Below, piece by piece: positions 45,335 through 55,084 of a stretch of DNA of 64,000 nucleotides (position 1 is the stretch's first letter; the number at the start of each line of letters is the position of its first letter). The stretch spans positions 4,522,501-4,586,500 of the forward strand of contig NZ_CP018632.1 in assembly GCF_002215215.1 (NCBI RefSeq), written 5' to 3'. The notes below the pieces were generated by a model that made no database searches, was not told the origin of the DNA, and was given only the letters and a program-made list of their open reading frames with translations. Origin of the DNA: Granulosicoccus antarcticus IMCC3135 (GTDB lineage: Bacteria; Pseudomonadota; Gammaproteobacteria; Granulosicoccales; Granulosicoccaceae). Both the position numbers and the translations under genes were made by a program.

Positions 45335-46789
45335 TTGTCCTCAATGCTCAACTATGTTCATCACAACTGCCACGATGTAGAGGTGGATCAACGCCGTGTG
45401 TTGTTCCACATTCCCAGCTCTGCATTGTTCAACCTTGACCCCCTGAGTGCCGAGTTACTTGATCTTTTCAAGAATCAGGGAGCCCTGAGTGCAGTCGACC
45501 TGGAGACCCACTTTCGTGGTCGCTGCACCCCGGATAGCCTGCTTGAAGCCTTGCAGGAATTTCGTGACCTGGAAATAATCAGTGAGAACGCTGATCAGGT
45601 ACCCGCCAACCCCAAGGTCAGTATCGAGCAATACCCGCTTTCAACTCTGGTACTCAATGTGAATACGGGTTGCAACCTTGGCTGCACCTATTGTTACAAG
45701 GAAGACCTCACCACGCCCACACGCGGTGAGAAAATGGCCTTCGATACCGCTTGTAGCAGTATCGATCTGTTGCTCAAGGAAGGGGCCAGCCGCGAGCGCA
45801 TCAATATCGTGTTCTTCGGTGGTGAACCTCTGTCCAATTTACCACTCATCAAGGCCGCTACCGAGTATGCCGAGACGCGCTGTGCCGAACTGGGAGTCAC
45901 CGTTGATTTCTCGATGACAACCAACGCCACACTACTCAAAGAAGACACCGTGGACTGGCTCAACGCTCATCGCTTCTCCATTGCCATCAGCATGGACGGC
46001 CCGGCTGTCATTCATGACCGTCATCGCAAGACCATTGGCGGCAAAGGCACGCACGAACTGGTTGCTGCCAAGGCGCGCATGTTGCTCTCTCGATACGACT
46101 CACGTCCGGTGGGCGCCCGCGTTACTCTGACAAACGGCAACACCGACCTGCAAGCCATTCATCATCATCTGCGTGACGAGCTGGGTTTTTTCGAAGTCGG
46201 CTACGCACCGGTCACCACCAGCGATGTGGCTGTATTCAACCTTGATTCTGATGAATTGAAGACGGTGTTCGAAGGCATGAAAGCGCTGGGCCAGGATTAT
46301 CTCGAAAAAGCACTGGCCGGTTCCAACAACGGTTTTTCCAACATGCATCAATTGATGACCGACCTGCACCTGGGCTCTCGCAAGGCGCTGCCTTGCGGAG
46401 CTGGCGTCGGCATGCTGGCCGTGGATCACGAAGGAGAACTCAATCTCTGCCACCGATTTACCGGCTCCGATCTACCCACCTTCGGCAATGTCAAGATTGG
46501 CATCGACAAGCCCTCACTGGGCAAATTTCTGAACAAAGCTGCAGATCGATCGGGTCGAGGCTGTGAAACCTGCCAGATTCGCAACCTGTGCTCAGGTGGT
46601 TGCTATCACGAATCCTATGCGCACGATGGTGACCCGCTGAAGCCGGTCTATCACTATTGTGATCTGATGCGTGACTGGGTCGATTTCGGCATTGGTATCT
46701 ACAGCAGAATCATCGATGAAAATCCGGCGTTCTTTGACAAGCATGTGATGCCACGGAGAGTAAATTATGAAACGACTACAACCCATTAA
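45335..46789 (+). CDS. qhpD: Radical SAM/SPASM maturase of the amine dehydrogenase gamma subunit
   Basis: A 484-residue radical-SAM enzyme: C113-x3-C117-x2-C120 ([13 protein letters not shown]) plus a C-terminal SPASM/twitch cluster (CGAGVG...LCHRF and [14 protein letters not shown], ending HYC). QhpD forms the intrapeptidyl thioether bonds between Cys and Asp/Glu in QhpC in the cytosol. TTG 45335 is taken as start because GGAG lies 8 bases ahead; ATG 45344 is alternative. It overlaps qhpC by 23 bases. Confidence 0.95.
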   Translation: MSSMLNYVHHNCHDVEVDQRRVLFHIPSSALFNLDPLSAELLDLFKNQGALSAVDLETHFRGRCTPDSLLEALQEFRDLEIISENADQVPANPKVSIEQYPLSTLVLNVNTGCNLGCTYCYKEDLTTPTRGEKMAFDTACSSIDLLLKEGASRERINIVFFGGEPLSNLPLIKAATEYAETRCAELGVTVDFSMTTNATLLKEDTVDWLNAHRFSIAISMDGPAVIHDRHRKTIGGKGTHELVAAKARMLLSRYDSRPVGARVTLTNGNTDLQAIHHHLRDELGFFEVGYAPVTTSDVAVFNLDSDELKTVFEGMKALGQDYLEKALAGSNNGFSNMHQLMTDLHLGSRKALPCGAGVGMLAVDHEGELNLCHRFTGSDLPTFGNVKIGIDKPSLGKFLNKAADRSGRGCETCQIRNLCSGGCYHESYAHDGDPLKPVYHYCDLMRDWVDFGIGIYSRIIDENPAFFDKHVMPRRVNYETTTTH

Positions 46790-47087
46790 TCGCAAGGCAG
46801 ATCTACTCAGGCAAGCCGTCGAAGAAGGCAAGCAAAAGGAGGTCTACAGCATGGCCACCATCGCAGGTTGCGCCAGCACCCTGGATCCGGGCTGGGAAGT
46901 TGATGCCTTTGGCGGCGTGGCAGCTCTCTGCCAGCCGATGGAAGCTGATCTGTACGGGTGTTCGGATCCTTGCTGGTGGCCTGCACAGGTACCCGATACC
47001 CTGAACACTTATCCAGACTGGGGGACAGGAGCTGATGATGCAGCCGAAGACTGGCGCAAGCTACAAAGCGTATTCCCCAAAAAATAA
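46767..47087 (+). CDS. qhpC: Quinohemoprotein amine dehydrogenase gamma subunit precursor (CTQ-bearing)
   Basis: A 106-residue precursor: a 28-residue leader, then a mature peptide beginning MATIAGC. Counting from there, the known crosslink positions are all kept: Cys7-Glu16, Cys27-Asp33 and Cys41-Asp49 thioethers, and Cys37 with Trp43 to form cysteine tryptophylquinone (YGCSDPCWW). The spacing agrees exactly with the Pseudomonas putida enzyme. The leader guides QhpD and is cut off by QhpE. It is the catalytic subunit. Confidence 0.96.
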   Translation: MKRLQPINRKADLLRQAVEEGKQKEVYSMATIAGCASTLDPGWEVDAFGGVAALCQPMEADLYGCSDPCWWPAQVPDTLNTYPDWGTGADDAAEDWRKLQSVFPKK

Positions 47088-47120
47088 TCCGGATAGTTCA
47101 GAAACCGCAGGAGATAGAGC

Positions 47121-48211
47121 ATGAGCTGTAAAGGGCAGACTTTCCGAGCGCTTCTGTGCGTATTGGGCCTGGCAGTATCCGGTATCTGTAGCGCTACCGA
47201 ATACCTGGTGGTAGCCAGCAAACCCAACTTGCTAAACATCGTCGATGTGAAGGCGCGCACGGTCGAAAAAAGCATCGAAATGCCGGACGCAGGTCCGGGG
47301 GCATGACCATATCCATAGACGAAGAACGTCATATTGCCTACGTGCTACTCAACAGTTGGGGCAGTGTGGCCGGCATTGATCTGAAAACCGGTGAGCAGGT
47401 ATTCCGCGCCGACCTTTCCCGTGATGGCAGACGTGTTCGAGCCATTCAGGGTATGGAGATCAGTCCCGACGGCAAACATGTATATGTCAACTGCTTACCG
47501 GTGAAGATAGGCTTGGGTGAATACGAGGTAGAAGACAACTACATCGCCGTGTTCAACACAGAGGATGGCTTGAATGCCGAGCCGGTACGCAAGATACCTG
47601 TCCCACGACGCGTAGCCGTATTGATGAGTTCCAATGACGGCACCGAGATTTATGCTTTGGGCCACGACCTGTACGTCTATGACGCGGCCACCGGTGAACA
47701 CCTGCGCGACTACCCTATTCGCGGCTGGGATGCCGCTGATCGCACGGCTCCCGATATTCTGGACTTCTGGAATCAGTGGGAACAATCCGATACCTTCTCC
47801 ACCCCCTTCTTTACCGTCGACACCTCAAAAGCGGAAGACGACCCAGCCGCTTACCGTATGGGTATGTTGACAATGGATCTGGAGAAAAAGGATTTCAGAA
47901 TGGATGAGTACGAGAATTTTGAAGTCATCATTTTCTCGACCGTAGTCAATCCCGTACGGCGCAACGAGGCCTACGGTGTGTACACACAATTGACCAAGAT
48001 CGACTTGGAAAAAGATGAACTCATTGCACGCAAGGATCTTGATCACACCTACTATGCTGTGAACGTTTCCAGTGATGGCAGTGAGCTGTATGCCGGAGGC
48101 ACGCTCAACGACATCGCCATCTATGACACGCAAACACTCGATAAAAAGGGCGAAATCATCATTCCGGGCGGCAACATGTCACTGAGTTCCATGAGAATGG
48201 TGGATATGTAA
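47121..48211 (+). CDS. qhpB: Quinohemoprotein amine dehydrogenase beta subunit, interrupted by a frameshift
   Basis: Two frames make one seven-bladed beta-propeller protein. 47121-47306 gives a signal peptide and blade 1 to MPDAGPGA-stop; 47303-48211 (302 residues) continues with MTISIDEERHIAYVLLNSWG, in the -1 frame. Paracoccus QhpB reads ...IADAGPTPM..., which shows the join. The shift lies at a run of five G (47297-47301); one more base there restores about 363 residues. Possible causes: a mutation, a base-call error in the homopolymer, or -1 slippage on GGGGG; ATGA at 47303 could even allow coupled restart of the second part. AGGAGA precedes the first ATG. Confidence 0.88.
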
Positions 48212-48247
48212 AGGCGCACGACAGCACTGAAGGAGGCGAAGACCTGC

Positions 48248-49924
48248 TTGCGTATTTCTGCCTCGCAGTACCAGTGGATACGACAGTTTCTGCAGCCGCG
48301 AATCCTGCCTTTGGCAGGCGTCATGGCGTTGGCTTTTCTGGGCACAGCCCTGAGTGTGCTCACGCCCTGGATTACCCGCAAGATCATCGACGATGGACTA
48401 ATCGCCGGTAACGTCAGTGTGCTGCAGAACTGGGTTGGCATCATGCTGCTGGTTGCAATCAGCGCAGCCCTGCTGACCGGCATCAACCGCATTGCCTATG
48501 TCGCCCTGTCCAGCGACATGCTCATGAGCATGCGTGCCTATTTGTTCGATCATCTGGGCTCGCTCTCACCCGGTTTCTACTTGCGCTGGCGGCAAGGCGA
48601 TCTGATCGCCCGGCTCGATGGCGATATGGGCGAAGTTCAGAGATTTCTCGTCGACAGCCTGCTGGCAGCCTTCAACAGTGTGCTGGCCTTTATCGGTGTT
48701 ATCTGGTTGATGCTGCTGTTAAGCCCGCAACTGACCTTGATCGCCTTTGTGTTGGTGCCTGCCAGTGTCCTGTTCCTCAAGCTCATGCGACCGCGCCTGG
48801 AGGCGCAGACCCGGCGCTTTCGCGAAAGCTCAACGGATGTGTCAGCCCTACTGGTTGACCGCCTGCCCAATATGCTGTTACTGCAGTCTTTTCTGGCCGT
48901 GACCAGCACCCGCAAAGAACTGGACAGCGTTCAATCACGCTATCGCGATGAACTGCTGCGCAATCAGGTTCTGGGCTATTGGGTGGCAACGGTGCCAGCC
49001 TTGTTCAACACCCTGGCAACAGCTGCGGTCTTCATTATCGGTGGTCATGCCGTTATCAACGGCAGCCTGACCCTGGGGACCCTGATTGCGTTCGCCAGCT
49101 ATCTGGGACGAGCCGCCGGGCCTGTCAACACCCTGCTCGGCTTGTATGTTGCCGCACAACGAGTCAAGGTCAGCCTGGCTCGCCTGCAACAACTGCTGGA
49201 CGAAGACCCAGCTGCCAGTGACCCGGTACAGCCACTGGAACTGCCGGCAGGACACGGCAAGCTGCAATTCACAAAGGTGAGTCACACCGCTGCGGGCACG
49301 GGTTCAGCCCCCTTGTGGCAGCCAGCCTCATTGATTATTCCCGCTGCCGCCCGCGTCTGGATCAGTGGTGATTCCGGGGCCGGGAAAACCACCTTGCTGC
49401 ATCTGCTGCAACGTCATGCGGATCCTGCACACGGCATCATTTCACTGGATTCTGTCGCACTGTCTGATCTGACGATCAACGATTTACGCCAGGCAATACT
49501 GCTGCTGCAACAGGATGCACCGATACTGGATGCAACGGTGCGTGACAACCTGACCCTGGGTGGCACGTTCAGTGACGAACAACTGATCGAGGCGATGAAC
49601 AATGCGCAATTGCACCCCTGGCTGAATTCACTTGACGCAGGTCTGGACACACGACTGGGCAACCGCGGTGCCCGCCTGTCCGGTGGTGAACGCCAACGCC
49701 TGGCATTGACACGTGCGTTTCTCAGACAACCGCGCGTGCTGCTGCTCGACGAGATCAGTGCCGCCATGGATACCGAACTGGAAAACAGAATCTGGCTAAC
49801 AGTGGATCGCCTGTTCACCCGTCAAAGCCTGCTGATTGTCAGCCATAGAAGGCCCGAACTGCCAGGGCTCAGCCATGAATTACGATTGCACGATGGTCGC
49901 TGGCAGCTGGAGGCACTGCCATGA
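48248..49924 (+). CDS. qhpF: ABC exporter for the crosslinked gamma subunit
   Basis: A 558-residue half-transporter: six membrane helices in residues 1-310 (ABC type-1 exporter fold, with ITRKIIDDGL and LARLDGDMGEVQRFLVD) and an ATPase with Walker A GDSGAGKTT, signature LSGGERQRLALTRAF, Walker B VLLLDEISAAMD. QhpF is thought to carry QhpC to the periplasm. The start is TTG 48248, behind AGGAGG. Its stop overlaps qhpE by 4 bases. A conventional lipid or peptide exporter is the only alternative; the locus decides. Confidence 0.92.
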   Translation: MRISASQYQWIRQFLQPRILPLAGVMALAFLGTALSVLTPWITRKIIDDGLIAGNVSVLQNWVGIMLLVAISAALLTGINRIAYVALSSDMLMSMRAYLFDHLGSLSPGFYLRWRQGDLIARLDGDMGEVQRFLVDSLLAAFNSVLAFIGVIWLMLLLSPQLTLIAFVLVPASVLFLKLMRPRLEAQTRRFRESSTDVSALLVDRLPNMLLLQSFLAVTSTRKELDSVQSRYRDELLRNQVLGYWVATVPALFNTLATAAVFIIGGHAVINGSLTLGTLIAFASYLGRAAGPVNTLLGLYVAAQRVKVSLARLQQLLDEDPAASDPVQPLELPAGHGKLQFTKVSHTAAGTGSAPLWQPASLIIPAAARVWISGDSGAGKTTLLHLLQRHADPAHGIISLDSVALSDLTINDLRQAILLLQQDAPILDATVRDNLTLGGTFSDEQLIEAMNNAQLHPWLNSLDAGLDTRLGNRGARLSGGERQRLALTRAFLRQPRVLLLDEISAAMDTELENRIWLTVDRLFTRQSLLIVSHRRPELPGLSHELRLHDGRWQLEALP

Positions 49925-50601
49925 GCGCCGGCCCGGTAAAAATTGGCATTCTTGATACGGGTTGTATCGGTACCGTTGCCGAACGCAAAGCCTTTCCTGC
50001 TCAAGACGACCCTGCCTGGCCAGCCGTCACCGTTAACGATCATGGCCATCGAATAGCAACCATCATCAGAACCCATTGCCCTGAGGCATGGCTATATGAT
50101 GGGCGCGCCCTGACTCAGGGGCTTGCCAGCAGCACCGAGCAGATCGCCAGCGCTTTGGAATGGCTGCTTGAGCAACAGGTGCATATCATCAACCTGAGTA
50201 TCGGACTGCGCCAGGACCGGCAGATTCTGGCCGATGCCATTTGTCGCGCTCACGACAAGAATGTTCTGCTGGTAGCCTCCGCCCCTGCATTGGGGTCTCC
50301 GGTATACCCCGCCGCCTATCATGGAGTCCTGGCGGTGACCGGTGATGCACGCTGCGCTGCCGGAGACTTTGCCAGTCTTGCACCATCGTCTGCAGGCGCA
50401 CCCCCTCACGCTCTGGATTTTGGTGCAGCCCCAGGTGGGCCACATCACCGCGCACACTCTCGCGGCATGGGAGCCAGTTTTGCCTGCGCACATGTCAGCG
50501 CTCGCCTGGCACAGCTATGGCTGACATCACCTGCTGGCGCTGATATCGTCGAGCGGCTTCATCAGCAATGCCTGTTCCGGGGTCGGGAATGCCAGCACTG
50601 A
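49921..50601 (+). CDS. qhpE: Subtilisin-like leader peptidase of the gamma subunit
   Basis: A 226-residue S8 serine protease without signal peptide, hence cytosolic. Catalytic triad: Asp12 (ILDTG), His41 (NDHGHRIA) and Ser186 (GMGASFACAH). It is shorter than classical subtilisins, as QhpE is. It removes the 28-residue leader from crosslinked QhpC. The start overlaps qhpF (ATGA); its end overlaps the next gene by about 13 bases. Confidence 0.93.
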   Translation: MSAGPVKIGILDTGCIGTVAERKAFPAQDDPAWPAVTVNDHGHRIATIIRTHCPEAWLYDGRALTQGLASSTEQIASALEWLLEQQVHIINLSIGLRQDRQILADAICRAHDKNVLLVASAPALGSPVYPAAYHGVLAVTGDARCAAGDFASLAPSSAGAPPHALDFGAAPGGPHHRAHSRGMGASFACAHVSARLAQLWLTSPAGADIVERLHQQCLFRGRECQH

Positions 50602-52658
50602 CTCTGATTGGTAATGCTCTGCTGCTTATCAGCCTGATAAGCCTTGCCCTGGGCTTGTATCGAAAGACAATCAGTCTCACACCCATCGTCTGTCTCTGGT
50701 CTGCCATTGTTCTACTGGAACTGGCACTGGCGTTCGATCGATTCGAGCTTGTTTATGTGTATAGCTACAGTGCAACAGCATTGCCCCTGTGGCTAAAGCT
50801 TGCCAGCCTCTGGGGTGGTGAGCAAGGCACGCTGCTGCTACTGAGTACCCTGCTCGCAACCCTTGGCTGGCATTATCGCGCCTGGCCCTCGACCCGAGTC
50901 GGTATGCAGCTCATTGCCCTGGCCATGTTGCTGGGTTGTCTCTGGTTCAATCCCTTTGCAGCCACCGGCACAATGGCCAACGAGGGACTCGGGCTCAACG
51001 CACATCTGGTCTCGCCCTGGATGGCGCTACACCCGCCAGCTGTATTACTCGCCTACAGTTTTCTGTGGCTGCCTGTCGGTGCCGCCATCCACGGTCTCAA
51101 CGGCGCCAACTCGGCCGCCTGGCTGGTCGCTGTTCGCGGCGCTGCCAGTGTCGGCTGGGGGCTGATGTGCCTGGGTCTGGCCAGCGGCATGTGGTGGGCC
51201 TTTCAGGATTTTACCTACGGCCAGTTCTGGCACTGGGATCCGGTTCAGACTGCCGTTTTCACGGTCTGGGCACTGGCCAGTGGGCAACTGCACGGCATAC
51301 GCCAGCTCAACCCGCAAAAACCGGCCCCCGCTCTGCTGCTCTGGTCCAGCGTTCTGTGCGCCATCAGCATTCCGTTAGCCTTGCTGATCGTGCGGGACAG
51401 TACTCTGGCAAGCTCGCACCGCTATATCGGCGATACCAGTCTGTGGCTGATGCTGATACTGGCTGCGGGTCAATTGCTAGCGGCACTCTGGGCTCGTTTT
51501 TCTCGCCAGCAGCGCACTATTGCCTCCAGGCAAGCCGTCATATTGATCATTGCCTGCTGGATGTTTTTCGCGATGGCTGCCGGTGCTGCCGGATCGCTCG
51601 CCTACAGTTATATCTGCGAGAATCTGCACTGTTCCCGAGATTTTGTGCCATTCAGACAAGCCGTCCTGAGTTGGACTGGCGGTGCTGAATATGCACACCT
51701 AGCCAAGGTGTTCGACCAATGGGAAGTCGATCATTTCGTGGTGGTGAGACTGCTGTTACCGCTAATGGCGGTCTTGCTGTTGATGACCGGTTACGCCTTT
51801 ATCCGTACCTCAACCAAGCGTGCCTTGTCGCTTACCGTAATTGCCGGCATTACCGGGCTTGCTGTCGGCCTTTATTTCAAACCACTTGAAAATCTGATCG
51901 ACGGTACCGGTGTAACAACCGCCCATACCATGCAGTTGTTCTCGGTACTCGACGTATTACTGATGTGGTGCCTCTGGGCGATACTGGCCACCCTGCTTTG
52001 GTGCTACCAGGCTTGGCGCAGGCGTGGCTGGAATGCCTGGTCTCGGCTGATACCGGTCGGCCTTGTTCATCTGGGTGCCATCCTCTTCATTGTCGGGGCA
52101 ACCATTGCCAGCACGCTTGACAGCAGTTTGCAGAAGACATTCAGCCTGCCAGCCCAGTACGGCAAACAGATTCGACTGGGCAGTGAATTCACGGTTACCC
52201 TGGATGCACCACAGTGGATTCAGAGCCATGATGGTATTGCAGGAGGCTCAGCCCTGAGCGCCCTGAGTCGTTGGCAATTCAGCACCTCGGATGGGCTTGC
52301 CCAGCAAGAGCACGCCAGTATCCTGTACCGGGACACACGGGCACAGCAAGATGGCACGCAGATGGGTAGCTTCAGACAACGCTGCATGATTCTGGACTAT
52401 CGATTTGCACGGGCGCTTGATCGTCCGGGCTATATGCTGCATCCGGTCATCAATCGAGGCTTGCTGGCCGACTGGCAAATCTGGATGCCCGCCGAGCCGC
52501 CACCATTGCAGGGCGAATCAAGGGAGCAACTGATGATTGCCCGACGCTTCCCCATGATGTCTTTGCTTTGGTCCGGACTTGTATTGATATTAGTGGGTAC
52601 AAGCCTGATTCTGTTGTCCGGCTTGCGGCGGACCGTCTATCCGGTCACTTCCCAGTGA
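50589..52658 (+). CDS. CcmF-like cytochrome c heme lyase in the qhp operon
   Basis: A 689-residue membrane protein with about 14-15 helices and one periplasmic domain near the C-terminus. CcmF/NrfE landmarks: SLWGGEQGTLLLL, the tryptophan-rich WWD-like block FWHWDPVQTAVFTVW, and the histidines of MALHPPAVLLAY, TLASSHRYIGD and VTTAHTMQLFS. CcmF attaches heme to CXXCH apocytochromes. It overlaps qhpE, so it is cotranslated with the amine-dehydrogenase genes; QhpA has two heme sites. I know of no CcmF in described qhp operons. ATG 50589, after GGGG, is preferred to ATG 50568. Confidence 0.9.
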   Translation: MPALTLIGNALLLISLISLALGLYRKTISLTPIVCLWSAIVLLELALAFDRFELVYVYSYSATALPLWLKLASLWGGEQGTLLLLSTLLATLGWHYRAWPSTRVGMQLIALAMLLGCLWFNPFAATGTMANEGLGLNAHLVSPWMALHPPAVLLAYSFLWLPVGAAIHGLNGANSAAWLVAVRGAASVGWGLMCLGLASGMWWAFQDFTYGQFWHWDPVQTAVFTVWALASGQLHGIRQLNPQKPAPALLLWSSVLCAISIPLALLIVRDSTLASSHRYIGDTSLWLMLILAAGQLLAALWARFSRQQRTIASRQAVILIIACWMFFAMAAGAAGSLAYSYICENLHCSRDFVPFRQAVLSWTGGAEYAHLAKVFDQWEVDHFVVVRLLLPLMAVLLLMTGYAFIRTSTKRALSLTVIAGITGLAVGLYFKPLENLIDGTGVTTAHTMQLFSVLDVLLMWCLWAILATLLWCYQAWRRRGWNAWSRLIPVGLVHLGAILFIVGATIASTLDSSLQKTFSLPAQYGKQIRLGSEFTVTLDAPQWIQSHDGIAGGSALSALSRWQFSTSDGLAQQEHASILYRDTRAQQDGTQMGSFRQRCMILDYRFARALDRPGYMLHPVINRGLLADWQIWMPAEPPPLQGESREQLMIARRFPMMSLLWSGLVLILVGTSLILLSGLRRTVYPVTSQ

Positions 52659-53219
52659 TCATCGACGCTACTCCGTCATTTTTTAGCTGTCCGGTACTGT
52701 TGGGTAGCTTCAGTCGGCTAAGTGCCCATTGCTGTCTATTGGAGTTACAGAAAACAGCAGATAATTTAGTCCGCTCTAACCCTTAAAGCCGCCGTTGGTT
52801 GCTTTAAAAAGTGTCTTATTTGTGATGCGGATGCATATCCGCAGATCGCAACTCTGTAGCACGAGTATGCAATGCGCAATGACGCTTGTATGTCACCAAA
52901 CAGACTGACAATATAGCGTTCAACGATGCAAAGGCATTATCAGACAAGCATTGAGCAGCCCTTGCTCCAGATCGGCAAAACTTATCTGAGACCGAGAGTG
53001 AGTTTTGCGCCCATTTAATCGCATCATATTTTTCTTTTTTCGCCGAAAACACTTGGTTTTATTGCCTTGATGACAGCACCATAAACAAATTTATGTCAGG
53101 TATTGCATTTAATTCTGATGCCCTTATATTTTCCGGTTAACTGTTGATCGATGTGCTGTCAGTACAAGTGGTAGCCCTGTCTCGCGTCTATCTACACTCG
53201 TCGATTCAGAGGATAAATA
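52659..53219. other. Intergenic junction between the qhp operon and the CBASS operon
   Basis: 561 bases with no credible gene. Two inverted repeats lie here: TTAAAGC/GCTTTAA (52783-52807) and TGCGGAT-GCAT-ATCCGCA (52826-52843), the first a possible weak terminator after the CcmF-like gene. Composition turns AT-richer from here on. The cdn ribosome site GAGG is just before 53220. No tRNA, integrase or obvious attachment repeat was seen. Confidence 0.4.
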
Positions 53220-54260
53220 ATGGGGCTTCAGGCGCACTTCAACACATTTCACAACAAGATCAAGCTTAGTCGCGAAGACGAGGCATATAAAAAAGCACGT
53301 GAACGTGACAACAGCATAACGGCTGACGTAAAAGAGGAATTCAAAGATGCCGGTTACCCGGTAATCGATGACTTTCTCACGGGTTCACACGGCAACAACA
53401 CTGCCATTCATCCACTTTCGGGCGATCTGGATATTGATCGAACACTGGTTATTGATGACGATCAGGCGCCTGAGAATCCGCTGGACCCTAAGAAAAAAAC
53501 GCTCTCGGTACTGGAAGATCGAGGATTTAAGAATGCCAAAATCAAAATGTCCTGTGTCACCGCAGACTACGCAAGTGACAACGTGCATATCGACTACCCC
53601 ATTTACAAAAAATCGGGTGATTCGTATTCACTAGCCATCGGGAAGAATAACTCAGACGAGAAAAACCGTGAATGGTCTCCTTCCGATCCGAAAGGACTAA
53701 AAAGCTGGGTGAAAGATCAGTCGGTACACGCCGCGCCGGCTGAAAAGAAGCACGATCAATATCGTCGTCTCGTTCGCTATCTGAAACGGTGGAGAGATTT
53801 CAAATTTTCCGATCCTGTTCTATCTAAGGTCTATTCGATCGGACTCACGGTCATGGCAAAAGAGTGCTTTGTCTCTGACCTTGATTCTGAGGGCTTTCCG
53901 AGCGACCTGTCAGCGCTAAGTCAAACCGTTAGCCAGATACTAGACAACGAGTACTTTACATGCGTTGACGTGGATGCAGATCGCTACAAAGTGCAGGTCG
54001 CTTTACCGGTTTCACCCTATCGCGATATTTTCGATGGCTCCAGCGCTGACACGGGGACGCAGTTTCGCAATCGACTAAAGAAGATGCTCAGTAAGCTCGA
54101 AGAAGCGGAAGGCCTGGACGATGTGCGCAAGCAGTGCCAGATCATGAATGAGTTGTTCGGTGATGACTTCCCTGTGCCCGATGCCCCGAAGACGCCAGAT
54201 GGAAAAGCCGCGAAGACGTTCTCTTCAGCTGGTGCGGTTGGTACATCACAAGGCGCATGA
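53220..54260 (+). CDS. CBASS cyclic-nucleotide synthase (CD-NTase)
   Basis: A 346-residue cGAS/DncV-like nucleotidyltransferase. The active-site strand reads TGSHGNNTAIHPLSGDLDIDRTLVI: Gly55-Ser56 and the acidic D69-x-D71-x-D73 cluster; the third metal carboxylate is Asp126 in VHIDYPIY. It makes a cyclic oligonucleotide alarm on phage infection. The tail is long and flexible and ends in Gly-Ala, suited to Cap2-dependent conjugation through the C-terminus. First gene of the operon; it overlaps cap2 by 4 bases. The nucleotide product cannot be read from sequence. Confidence 0.9.
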   Translation: MGLQAHFNTFHNKIKLSREDEAYKKARERDNSITADVKEEFKDAGYPVIDDFLTGSHGNNTAIHPLSGDLDIDRTLVIDDDQAPENPLDPKKKTLSVLEDRGFKNAKIKMSCVTADYASDNVHIDYPIYKKSGDSYSLAIGKNNSDEKNREWSPSDPKGLKSWVKDQSVHAAPAEKKHDQYRRLVRYLKRWRDFKFSDPVLSKVYSIGLTVMAKECFVSDLDSEGFPSDLSALSQTVSQILDNEYFTCVDVDADRYKVQVALPVSPYRDIFDGSSADTGTQFRNRLKKMLSKLEEAEGLDDVRKQCQIMNELFGDDFPVPDAPKTPDGKAAKTFSSAGAVGTSQGA

Positions 54261-55084
54261 ATCACGTTGAAATAGTTGAACACCTGGTAGCAACTGGATT
54301 CAACGCAATGCATAATGAGAGCTGTGACTGCCTTTCAGTGTCGTTCGATATCAACGGCCAGAAAGCAACGCTGCTCCATCGCTTTCCCGAAGGTAAACTG
54401 ATAGAAAAGCTCCCGGTCTTTTCCTTGCTTGAGCCGATGCAATTTGGGCACCTTGCTCATCTCATGTATAGCGCGGATAAACAGAGCGCCGCTATTTGCG
54501 CAGGAGACAACGGAACGGTATCGATCAACTATGACGTTCCTACTCTGGTGTACGAATACGCACTGAATCGGCAAGTCGAACTGGTGCGGCAGGCGGCAAC
54601 TGATGCCGGCTGGAATCACACTGAACTGATTCGGGAGTTCTCACCTAATTGGGCTTTAATTTGCGACAAAATAGTCTGTCCCACCCTGTACTGTGCGGCT
54701 TCAGATGATGACAATGAACACGTACAAACAAAAACGCCTGCGCCAAAAGAGGAATTTGGCCTTCAGTCCAAACTACTTGCTTTAGCTGAGCCGCTATCAC
54801 ATGGAGACGTGTTTAAAGCGATACGTCACTCTGCAAAATGGGACTCCAGGCCAGTATCCGGAAAAACGATCATGCTCGATTTGAGCGCGATCGAGGCAGC
54901 ACCATTACTTGCTGATGACGTACCAAGATGGTATGCGAACGCGGTAAAGTCACTAACGACTTCATCAGGTAACAGATTTAATCGCTATGCTCGACTCAAG
55001 AGTAAGCGTCATTGGGTGATATTCAATGCGAGCACACCGACGGGGATTGTTCGCTGTGCAGTACGGTTCGATAGCCTAAGGTAA
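54257..55084 (+). CDS. cap2: Cap2, E2-like N-terminal part (gene frameshifted)
   Basis: 275 residues forming the E2 half of Cap2 and its linker. The likely E2 catalytic cysteine is Cys81 in SAAICAGDNG, followed by NYDVPTLVYEYALNR, the common pattern of bacterial E2-like domains. Intact Cap2 is one E2-E1 protein of about 580-600 residues that conjugates the CD-NTase C-terminus to a target and so primes signalling. Here the frame ends at TAA 55082 while the sequence continues in another frame (next entry). Confidence 0.82.
   Translation: MNHVEIVEHLVATGFNAMHNESCDCLSVSFDINGQKATLLHRFPEGKLIEKLPVFSLLEPMQFGHLAHLMYSADKQSAAICAGDNGTVSINYDVPTLVYEYALNRQVELVRQAATDAGWNHTELIREFSPNWALICDKIVCPTLYCAASDDDNEHVQTKTPAPKEEFGLQSKLLALAEPLSHGDVFKAIRHSAKWDSRPVSGKTIMLDLSAIEAAPLLADDVPRWYANAVKSLTTSSGNRFNRYARLKSKRHWVIFNASTPTGIVRCAVRFDSLR

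Noticed and set aside
52816-53052. Small minus-strand gene of 78 codons
   Set aside because: No ribosome site, no family pattern, unusual composition; the frame is probably chance in an AT-rich gap.
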